From assembly GCA_013397435.1 (NCBI GenBank), contig VZRG01000770.1, positions 221,895 through 285,894 on the forward strand: 64,000 nucleotides of DNA. The letters are read 5' to 3'. Numbering within the stretch: position 1 is the stretch's first letter; each line of letters starts with the position of its first letter. This stretch comes from Erythrocercus mccallii (Eukaryota; Chordata; Aves; Passeriformes; Dicruridae). The translations under genes were made by a program, and so were the position numbers. Positions 36,258 through 46,392 of this stretch are shown one piece after another. The notes under the pieces were generated by a model, which saw only the letters and a list, made by a program, of their open reading frames with translations, ran no database searches and was not told the DNA's origin.

Positions 36258-39200
36258 TCCCTCAAAACAGCGGCCAACGAACTGGAGGGAAAATGGGACT
36301 CCATTGAATCAGTCCAAGAAAATTCTCATTTTTACCTAGTGATTCTCTGCAGTCTCCCTCACTACACTTCCACCCCCATATCATTTAAAAAAAAATCCAG
36401 GAACATCTGACCAGCTTTCATCTAAGGGAGTGAAAATCAGTGGAACTTGTCCTTGAGGATCCATCTCCGGAACCATTAGTTCAAGAGATTTATTATGTAT
36501 ATTCTGTAAAAAGCTGTGGCTTCTCCTATGCATAAGCCCATAGTCTTAGTTGGGTGTAATGGTTTGATTTTTGTCAACTCTCCGCTCAAATAGGTTGCTG
36601 AATACCTTTGAAAAAGTGCTTATAACATGCATAAAAGATAAATATTTCATCTGAAGGAAAATACTTTGATGCTCCATGCAATTCTGTAACATTCATAAGG
36701 TCCAGTTTTTACCCTATAATTGCCTATCATTATACACAATTTACATATTCAAACATTCTCTACAAACCTTAGTCTAGCATGTTTTTATTACAAATTCAGA
36801 TCAAGGGAATAACCTTTAACTTCAGAGACAAATGAGACAAATTTACAAGTGCATGTCTGCTGTTTTCTTGTGTTTTATAAATCCCTGCAGACCTGAACAC
36901 TTTTGCTATAACGCCACTCAGAACAATATACATATATTACTACTTGTTTGTAGTGCTTCAGTAATGAGTCCCCTTTGTATTAGATAACCTATATAATTCA
37001 GCATCTAGGCCCTCCATAACGTCAATTATCTCCTCATAGCTAAATGTACATTCCATTAAAACAAGATTTACAGCCTTTACAATACTTCTTAGGCTTGAAC
37101 GTGGAGATTTTGTGGATTTAAAGAAGCAGAGATGGGAGTTAGCATTTGTTAAAGAAGCAATGAATTAAAACAAAAATGCTATTTCATTTACCAACTATGA
37201 ATAGGTACCTAATGCCCTTAAGAAATAGTTGTAGTAAAACAGACAGAAATACTCCTGTGGAAAAAAATCCAGGAAAATTTGTTTTCACCCTTTGGCTTTT
37301 TTTATTGTTCCGTAATTTACTCTTTGTTTTTCCATTAAATGACATGGACAATTTCCTGCATGTACCCTCCGTTTAGTTTCTATTCAGATTACTGAGAATT
37401 CTTGACTGTAAGATGAGAAAATGGCACCTTAGAAAAGTCTGTGGGAAAAAAAAAATCTCATCACTTGCCAGTTTTCAAACAAAACTGCTTACAGGAAACC
37501 GATTTAAAGGGAAGCTGCTGGCATATTTCATATGTTGTAGAAAAGACTGACATTATTTCAAATGTATTTGAATACCTTATGCAAAGAAAAGGCCTAAAAG
37601 TGTCCTTGAGCAGTACAAGGGTTTTTCGTGAGTGCTGTAAATGGGATCCTATATACTAAACCACCAGCCACGGGTAGTCCTATGGTCTTTTAATCTCATG
37701 AGTGGGTGCAGTGCCCCCCTGTATTGCCTTCCCCATTTTAGCTGATAGTTTTCACTATTTTATGCAGCAGGTTTGTAAAACATCCATTCAGTCTGCTAGT
37801 TGATGTCTTAGATTCAAAGAAACCATATAAAAACACAAAGCTGTTTAGATGCTAAAGGTGGAGTTAGTTGAAACTGTTGTATCACAAAGGACTAATTTAA
37901 AAGTTAACTCATTCACTATTGATCTTTTAATATTGATTTTTTTGTTTGCTCCTTACTTTTCACACTTCTCCCTTCCTCTGCTTTATAAATTGCCTTTGCA
38001 TTTTAGATTTAACACCAATTAGGAGAAGGTGTTTGGAGATGACAAACATGTTTTTTATCCTCCATTTAAATAGTGCTTCTGGGTAAAAATCCCTGTGTCA
38101 CAAGTACCGACTTCTGTAATGCATTTTTCTTTCCTTTTCTGCATTAAGTAAAAGCATTTCTTATACGTCTGTAGGCTGAACATTAACTTCCAGTACGCCA
38201 GAAGCTCTTTTAAGGAGTGAGAAATTGGACATCCAGAAGGAAGTTGCCCAAAATGCCTATTGACATTTTATACCTAAAAATATAATATTACCATTTTGTA
38301 ACGCACTAGAAATTAAACTGAGCTGTGCATTTGTGCATTTATGTGAATCTGGCAGTACAGATCTGAGGTATGATTAAGTCTCACAGAAAATGGGACCACT
38401 GAACACAAGCTGCTTCAGCCAAAGGTCGCCCGTGTCCATTAAGAAGCAGGAAAGCATCTGTTTGTGTTATGCATGGCTGTAGTCTGCCTGCAGCCTCCTC
38501 CTTTTTTGTAAGCATAAATGCCAGAGAGGACATATAATATGCTTCTGGGGAAAGTTCAACGAAAAAAACCAAACTAATTGCAACTTGGTATATTCATGTA
38601 TCTAGTTAAGATCCTTGTTAGTGACAACCTGGTATAGTTTATCTGGAAAAAATTGAAAAACTCTGCATTGGTAATCGTCACAGCTACTTTGAATTCATAA
38701 TAGGGTAATTCAAATCAGAGTTTGGTGAAACATATTAGCTTGATATCTCTTAGACTTTTAAGAATTCATGCTCTTTGTTCTTGGAATTCTGAAAAGTTGA
38801 CTGTAGATAGCATGACTGTCTGACTTCTCTCTGTGTGATTGGTAATTAATCCACTTGATTTTCCCCTCATTTAATAAAACAGTTAATTTGACAAAATAGA
38901 TATTTATTATTACAAGAGTGATACATTATTTGCAGTTCTCCCTGTTGGAAAATACCTCTGCTGAAATGGCTTCAGAAAATAAAATAGTTTCCCAAAAGTG
39001 GGGCAGCACTTAATCCACCAAAACTGGAGTTGGACAGTTGGCTTTAGCACAGGAAGAATTAATAGTACATTGCTAACAGTAGTGTAATATTAATCTTTTT
39101 CAATATTTGTGTCAATCAGTACTACTGTAGATATTTTCCAACAGGTAGAAAATGCTCTCAAGAATATTCATATCACTAATCAAAATCAGTGCAGCGGTTG

Positions 39201-42052
39201 ATAGGGTCTTGTGGGGTGTGTATGTTCTCTTGGCATAAAGCTTCTTGCATAATCTCTGTTGAGAACTTGCTGTCTCACTAGTCAAGGTAGAAAGAGGATG
39301 AGGATAGATGTAAAACACAGGCAGTGTGTGGGAGAAGAATATTGCATGAAGTCGTGATTTTTCTTCTGTTGAAGATGGCACTGGAGGAGATAGGCTATCA
39401 AGAGGCAAGGTAGAAAAAGAGAACAGGGCCTTGTATGGGAGGAAATAAGATTCTGTAACTGAGAAGTAACACCTCATGATTACTTCTTTCTTCAGACACC
39501 CCTGATTTTCCTTTCACCTCTTAAAAACATTTCATTTTTGTTCTCCTATCACATTCTTTCCTTTCACTGACCTTATTCTGAGATTTCCCAATCTCCAGAT
39601 GATGACAGATTCTGTGGCCCCTCACGCTTGGGCTTTTACACCTAAACTTTCCTCTGCTCTTCTTGACTGAGATGCACTTCAGGTTGGCTGAGCTTTACAG
39701 GAGGCAAGGGCTGTTTATCTGAGTGTAGAATTGGAGGTGCGTGGGTTGTGAGACTGCAGGCGACTTGTTAAGTCATAAAATACCAACTTTAGCTTCCAAT
39801 TGACACTGACTTTATGAACTGTTGGTGATAGTCCCTGTAACCCTCAGCAGGGTGTGCTGCAAGACTCTCTTGAGCCCTTTCTTTAGATGAGGCAGTATAG
39901 GGATGGATGAACTGTGTTAGCTCTGGGCATAGATAGAGGAGTTGTGCTTGTTTTTCATCTTTAATTCTTCCCGCCATCAAAAAAGAATTAATATGAAGAG
40001 AGGTGTAAAGAGATATGGCACCTTTGTGTTTGTTGTTTAAAGCTAGTGACTGGCATTGGACTGGCAGTGGTGATTCACAGTCAGACTTGGACCCTACTTT
40101 ACATTTCTGTCTTTTTTATTGAGACTGTCAGTCCTTCTGAAATGGAGGTAATAGCACTTCAAAACACCTCAATGAATGCAGGGAGAGAGGGTAAAACTCT
40201 CAATATTATGTGTGCTCAGATAACTTTTATTCTATTATAAACATAGGTGAGTAAAAGTTCTTGCTAACTTGGAAAATTTAAAGTTATAATATGGCTTATA
40301 AAACCCCTTCAGGCACAAATGCCTATAGTAGAGATATTTTTGCAGACCCAATCAAGCACCGAGCATGAACTGATATAGGTCACATAGCAGATCCACACTG
40401 CAGACACCTGAAAAGCATTTGGCCCTTGTCTGGGTGATCTGTCAAACCACTTATGATGATATATTTTTTTCACCATGCAACACTAAATCTTTCTAGTATT
40501 TAATGCCCTTCTCTTTAATGTCAGCTGGTCTTATAAGGAGACTTGTTAAAATTGTGTTCTCAATTGTGGCATTTTAATTTAATAATAATTCAATTAAAGG
40601 TGTGTTTTTTATGGAGCATCCATGCTACCTTTATTGGTATTATTAGAGTAACCATCATAATAACAAGTAGTAATTATTTAAATGTTCATTAAAAATCAAG
40701 TGGTGGAGAAGAGAGTAATATTGGAGGAAAGATTGTAGGAACCTGATACATGTCTGTTCCTGAGTGCTACAATAAAAGGTGTCCTTTCTGTAAAAGCTTG
40801 TACGTTTCTACTTTTCCTGAACTTCTAAAGGTGCAGTAAACCAGCATTAAAATTCCTTAACGTTTTTATTGCTGCTGTTGTAACTTTGTAAAATGGAAAC
40901 AGAAACATTATCTGGAAAGTACTGCTAGAGTTAAAGAATGGCAGTGGTTATATGGACCTGACTGCAAGTCCTCACCACAGTCCTGTGGTTATGGGTGGGT
41001 GATTAAAATTAGGGGGAGTTCATTCCCTGTTACAGCTAATGGAATTATTCAGGCATGCTGAGGGGAGGATTCGTAAGGCACTGGATGTCAGTGTAGCTCA
41101 GCAGAAAATAATGTTCTTATCTCATACTATTCAACAGTTCTTATCTCACACTGATTATTGTTTGATGGTATCCAGAATAACAGGATATTTTGAGGGAAAT
41201 TTTTATCTCCGGGGTAAAGGCGCTCAGCATCCAGGGTACATAGAATGTTATGTACCAACTGGGCAAGGAAGATCTGCATATCACTAAATGATACAAGTCA
41301 GACTGCAGGGAGCAGATAAGTCAGGGCTTCAGGCTGACTGCTCCAATGGGGTGGATGCCTGCAGACCCAGTCTAGTCTTACTATGACCTGTATTTTCTCA
41401 CTGTCCCATGTAAGGGAAGAAATTGGGAGGCAGGGTCTGAATTCAGTTTTGTTTAGAGCTGTTCATGAAAAAGAAAAAGGCTCATTATTGCTTTGACATT
41501 TTGAATGGAATGTAATCTCTCATGCACTAATTGAGGGAACACATTTTAATATTTCTGGAAAAGACCATCTTTTGTCATAATATGCAGAAAAGGCAAGAGT
41601 GTTCAATAAGTTCATAGTTTATAATTACCTGCTTTGGGAGAAGATACTAGAGAGATTTTTAATCTCCCAGGTAAAACTACAGCAAGATCTAATGGTTGGG
41701 AGTTGAACTCAGCAATTCAAATCAGAAAGAAGACAGCTTTTTTTTTTCATACTGGAAATAGTCAGCATGGCCACAGACTACTCAAATACAAAATGAATTC
41801 TCCCTCAACTTTTCCAAATCAAACTGGGAGAAGGGGGTGTTAAAAGACACAAAGTGATTCACCTGCAAATCCCTGGGTTGGATGATAACTATGAGGTGTG
41901 GACTAACTTGTTTCCAGGTAGGAGAATATATTAAGATATTAAATTGCAGAGAGAAAGATTTAGATTAGACACTTGGGGAATCTTAATGATGGTAAAGGAG
42001 AGAAGGAATGAGGCAGACTTTAAAAAGATTGTAGACTCTCCATTTGAGACGG

Positions 42053-42079
42053 GATATTGGAGCAGCTGGCTCCAATATC
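42053..42079. repeat. Perfect 11-bp inverted repeat
   Basis: GATATTGGAGC (42053-42063) pairs exactly with GCTCCAATATC (42069-42079) across a 5-nt loop. It lies just 5' of the recognisable CR1 body. Confidence 0.93.
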
Positions 42080-42094
42080 ATATGAATAGATTCA

Positions 42095-42375
42095 TAGATA
42101 TGGACATGTAGTGACAAAACAAAGAGGGAACTAAGAGTAGGTTTAGAGCAGCTATTAGGAAAAATTTTTTTACTATGAGGTTGGCAAGGCACAGGAACAG
42201 GTTACCCAGAGAAGGAAGAAAAATGTCCCATCCTGGGAAGTGTTCAAGGCTAGGCTGGATGGAAGTCTGAGCAACCTGGTCTAGTGAAAGTTGTCCCTGC
42301 CCATGACAGGCGGTCTGGAACTGGATGAACTTTGAGGTCTCTTCCAATCCACACCATTCCATGACTCTATTATCC
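42095..42375 (+). mobile_element. CR1 LINE, 3' fragment (5' truncated)
   Basis: The segment matches the familiar 3' region of avian CR1: AGCTATTAGGAAAAATTTTT, GGCACAGGAACAGGTTACCC, then AAGTGTTCAAGGCTAGGCTG, GAGCAACCTGGTCTAGTG, GTCCCTGCCCATGACAGG and the terminal CCATTCCATGACTCTATTA, close to the family's ATTCTATGATTCTATGA end. It lies in sense orientation relative to BCL11B. Only the noncoding 3' end and perhaps the last bases of the reverse-transcriptase ORF are present, so it is inactive. Small gaps against the remembered consensus indicate an old copy. It is the best taxonomic marker in the window. Confidence 0.93.
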
Positions 42376-43929
42376 TTTGGGTCAGGAATTGGATGAAGTC
42401 AAACCTTAGAGTTTATCCTAATCCTCTCATTCTTTTAATTTGACGATCCCTTCTAGCCTATGGATGGTATTTCTGAATACCTGAAATATCATTTCTGTAG
42501 TTGTTAGTAGTATTCAGCCCTACAAACCTCTATCATGTCTGAACTGGCAGTATTTGTTTGACTTGACTGTAACTTGGAAGCTACAATTTATTGCTAGGAG
42601 TTGTGACCTGGATGTCTCATCTCTGTACATACACCATATCTACCAACTACTGTAAAAAATAAAGAATTATACTTCAGCTGTCGGCCTCAAAATTCATGCC
42701 TAGTTACAGACTGTAGGATTGAAACCATGTGCAGTTCATCGAACAGTATTAATGAAGTCTTGGCTTGTGTTTGACTCTAAGCACATGAATAATTTCATCA
42801 CTATCCAACAGACCACTTCAGCCTATGCTTAAGTTTCACTGATGTTGATTACTCACATGCTCAAAGTCAAGCACATGCTAAAGTGATAAAGACTGCATAT
42901 GGCAAAGACTATATAGCTAGTTGTCATAAAGTGGGTATTTAGACAGACTTCAGTGCAGGTGGCAAGGGATTAAGATAGCCTTATATCAAAAGTAGCCTTA
43001 TAAAAATGACTTTGATAGTGTAGGTGCATAATTAAATATAAGGCTCATTCTTGAGCAATACATGGATGTTTCTGGGCAAGTTTAATATATTTAGCAAGTT
43101 TTTGAGCACAAAAATGTTCGGAGTGCATCTTCAAAGACTTTTTGACATTGTTCTGTTCTTAAAAGTGAGCATCTACACTGCTCAGGGCAACTTTTAGGCA
43201 AGATAACCATGAAGTGATAATATGGTAATTAACTTTTTTTTTATTTTCAATTTTTTTTTTAAACAGGGAGTCTGGGGAGAGTCTTTGAGGGTTGTGAAAA
43301 AAAAAAATATATAGGTATGCACATATGAATATCCATGAATCAGTCAAAGATTATGATAGCCAGGTAGCCTACAATCAATTTTGCTGTTGTGTTGAGGTCT
43401 CCTGAAGAGGAATGTTAAGGAACATAAAAGCTAAACAAAACAAGCAAGGGAGAGAAGACCTATAACTGCTAGCTTATAAATCTTAGATCACTAGTAGCAC
43501 TAATTTTGCTTTCTGAAAGAAAACTAAAAAGGTAGGGACTTATTTTCCTCTCTTGAATTTCATGGAGGTAAAGTTTTGGAGAACAAAATAACCCCCAAAA
43601 TTTAGTTCCATGTAACATGTAATAGTAAGCATCCAGCCAGCTGCCATTTTGAGGGTAATTTTTTTAATCAGCCATTTCAGTTTTAGGTTGGCCTTGATCC
43701 TCAGCCTGCTCAGGAATTTTTCTTCTTACATATGTGCCTTTTCTGAAGTAAACATGTTGCTGTTGTTGTCGCCTATTACACAGCTGCTTTCTTCCTCCTG
43801 TCAGTTCTTGAGCTAAGCAAAGAGAATGCACGCATACACAAAGACACTCAGCCACTTTATTTTTTTTTAAGAAAAAACCCCACAACAAAAAGGAGTGCAT
43901 GCTGTGACTTTAAAAATGAAGGAATTGAA
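42376..43929. other. Intronic block, no gene seen
   Basis: AT-rich unique sequence with short T and A runs near 43231-43262 and 43299-43307. Nothing coding seen. Confidence 0.55.
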
Positions 43930-44110
43930 CAGCTGTGGGTAATAAATCGATTAATTAGAGTGGATAAAGTGAAGGTGAAGGGTGCAGAGCACTCTTTAAT
44001 TTGAAGATATATGACCTTGTAAGATGCTGCACTTCATTTGCTATTAGATCACACTTCGTAAGGGGTTTTATTAAAATCTATTCTAGGGTGAGCTGAGGTA
44101 AAACATATTG
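43930..44110. promoter_or_regulatory. Candidate regulatory element with ONECUT/homeodomain motif
   Basis: AATCGATTA (43945-43953) is a consensus-type ONECUT/CUT site and runs into TTAATTAG, a homeodomain core. An AACAGCTGTG E-box lies just upstream (around 43928-43937), and TTCGTAAG and TTTATTAAAA follow. The motif cluster is seen in the sequence; regulatory function is inferred. Confidence 0.3.
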
Positions 44111-46360
44111 TTTAAAAAAGCTTTTGACAGAGTATATTATATACTTTAGTCTGCTTCAGTGATTTCTGTCACTTTTTATGCTACACATGTTGCTGTGCAA
44201 GAAAAGTTAAAGGTCTAGACATTTTCATCATATTTCTGTAAGAAACAGAAATTTAAATATTTGAAGTAATAATGGGAGCATTTACTATTGCTTTGGCTGC
44301 AAAGCTGACATAAAACTTCCTAACTGCCGCAGTGCTGAGTAGATTTTTAAGGGATAATGTATCAGTTCCTTTCCATGCTTGTATGTGGCTTTCATTAATG
44401 TCAATAGCAGTTATGGGCACTTTTTTCCAAGCCAAGGGCAGTTCCCAAGCTTGGGGTTTTTTTCCCCATAGTGATTGTTGGAAATTAATCAAAGCAACTG
44501 TGTCTAGCTCATACAGACACAGAGTGTGGGGCCAGGGCATGGGGGCCACGTCAGCCAGGCAGAAGTGCCCACTGTATTGTGTATATTTTTTATTGGCTGT
44601 GAAGAGACAGCTTCACTGAAATTGGGGTTCAAAGCTGCTATCCACAGCAACAGAGCTACTAAATCAATAAGTGCATGAAGAGTTGCACCACATTTATCAC
44701 CTGCCTTTGTAAATAAGTCTCAGTCTGATCCATACTTTTTCCTTTATGCTGTTATGGATGTATATTGGTTGATAAGATTAAATAAACTGACAGGCTGATA
44801 GGTAGGCAGATAAACTTCTAGCCTCCTTGTCTAAGATTTTGTAGGTTTAGATAGCAGCAGTCATTCCTGCAACAGCCAGAAGAGGGGAATTCAATCAGCT
44901 TCTCTTGATGTGCCCAAGTTTAAATTTTTTTTTTCGGTCTGCAATGAGTCATTTGTCTTTACAAGGTAGTTTCAACAATATGGTTCTGTTCACTTTATAA
45001 ACGCTTTCATTTTCAAGCTCATGCAACAGGCTTTTGGGAATGGCTGCCCCCCGTCTAGAAAGGGTCTGTTAGTTCAGCTTTGGATTTGAGCTCCCGTGGA
45101 AGGGCTGAATCAGGCATTGCTTGGGTCCTTGTTCCATCATGGGTCAGGCAGGGAGCTTGGTTCAAGTATTGAACTTTCAGGAAGTTTAGTGCCTTTAGAT
45201 TCAGTGGGGCCATTGCTAGACAAAAACATGTGATCTCATAAACAAACAAGCAAGCAAGGAATTAATTTTAGATTTTCCAAAATGAGGAGGCTTTTTTTTC
45301 AGGAAACCTCCCACTCATTTAAAAACAAACAACAAAACCAATCCTGGATCATGATTTTCAAGTTGACACATATTTATGAATTTATCAGAGTCTTGCAGAG
45401 GCATTGAAAAAAGGAGGGGGGTAAGGAGGGAAGTGCTTTTTGCAGATACCACCACATAGTTTATATTGTGCCCAGGACCGGAATTTTCTAACTAGCAAAA
45501 TTATGACTGTGGTGCAGACTTGTCCACACCTGTCCTTTATGTAAAGCTGAATCAAGGTTAAAGGAATGCTTTCCACCTTTATGCAGTTGTTCCAAGAGCC
45601 TAGAAAAGCAAACAGAACAATGTTTTTGGCTCTGGTGAGCATTTCTGCATTGGAGGGCAGGCTCAGGCTCAGAAATTCTTGGGACTCAGTTCAAGCACGG
45701 CCCGACATTTGTTACTGTTAATTGCAACTGTGCTGTCGGCTTTGATTACCGGATGTTTCATTTGAGTGGCTTCTTGGTGTTTTGGCAAAAAGAACGTCAA
45801 AGTGGTTTATGCAAGGGTATGTTTTCCAAGCTCCTGTTGACTTGAATAGGACTTTTGTGGCTAAATATCTACATGGTATTTTAAAAATGGAAGTGCTGGC
45901 GTGACTTAAGCATGTATAAATTAAATTCAGGGAGATCTCAGGGGACTGCTGCATGAAGTATATAAAATGAGAGAGTGAAAATGACACTGAAGGTCCTAAC
46001 AGGTGCCTTGTAAAACCTACTGCACTGCATTTTTCTTGGTTTTTGTCCGTAGCCATAAATCCCTTGAAATAAATTCCTTTTCATGGAATAAACACATGAA
46101 AGGATTTGGATCCTTACACATCATAAAAGAAGGTTTTATTTGCAAATTAGAGGATGTAAACATATATAGCACAAATGTGTATGTGTGATATTTGTCATAC
46201 ATGTTAAGTGAATAAGTGCAGTGAGTAAATGTGCTGTTCAACAATTTATATCAGTCAATACGTCGCAATTAAACCCTTCTTTCAGAAATACCAAGGAGGA
46301 AATGTGTTAGCAAAATAAAATGAATGCCAACTGTATTTAAATGTTCTCCACTGTATTATT
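44111..46360. other. Last part of the intron, no gene seen
   Basis: AT-rich unique sequence up to the acceptor region. Frames near 45385-46056 on the minus strand (85 and 112 codons) lack recognised domains. Confidence 0.55.
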
Positions 46361-46392
46361 TTTTAAGTATTCTTTCTGTTTTTCTTTTATAG
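46361..46392 (+). promoter_or_regulatory. BCL11B: 3' splice site of the BCL11B terminal exon
   Basis: The pyrimidine-rich run TTCTTTCTGTTTTTCTTTTAT precedes AG at 46391-46392. The exon then begins GTAAAGATGAGCC, completing a glycine codon whose first base comes from the previous exon (phase 1). The protein resumes as the conserved GKDEPSSYIC. The junction AG|GTAAAG also looks like a donor, so it resembles a recursive splice point. Confidence 0.95.

Larger units (their letters stand above)
36166..42094. other. Intronic block, no gene seen
   Basis: AT-rich unique sequence. A (TTTA)n run lies at 36215-36257. An acceptor-like string followed at once by GTGAGT occurs at 40245-40252, and a similar one with GTAAAA at 41669-41676. 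The 11-bp palindrome at 42053-42079 abuts the CR1. No coding exon recognised. Confidence 0.55.
1..46392 (+). other. BCL11B: BCL11B intron preceding the terminal coding exon (5' end outside window)
   Basis: This whole stretch lies upstream of a BCL11B terminal exon and ends in a normal acceptor, so it is read as intron. In mammals the matching intron (between exon 3 and exon 4) is also tens of kilobases long. I looked for the preceding alternatively used exon and for exons 1-2, which encode the N-terminal NuRD-binding peptide and the first CCHC finger, and recognised neither. Open frames here are short, overlap on both strands and show no known domains. The intron is AT-rich with scattered T-tracts and few repeats. 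Confidence 0.85.

Noticed and set aside
42095..42375. Coding gene suggested by a 94-codon minus frame
   Set aside because: The frame is the complement of a CR1 3' end.
1..46360. Search for earlier BCL11B exons (CCHC finger exon and the alternatively used exon before the terminal one)
   Set aside because: No segment encoding the N-terminal BCL11 motifs was found by eye; they probably lie upstream of the window. A translated alignment would settle it.
46341..46392. Upstream ATG in frame with the terminal exon
   Set aside because: The 17 codons before the acceptor are polypyrimidine-tract sequence (Phe-rich) and absent from BCL11B proteins; the exon is entered by splicing.
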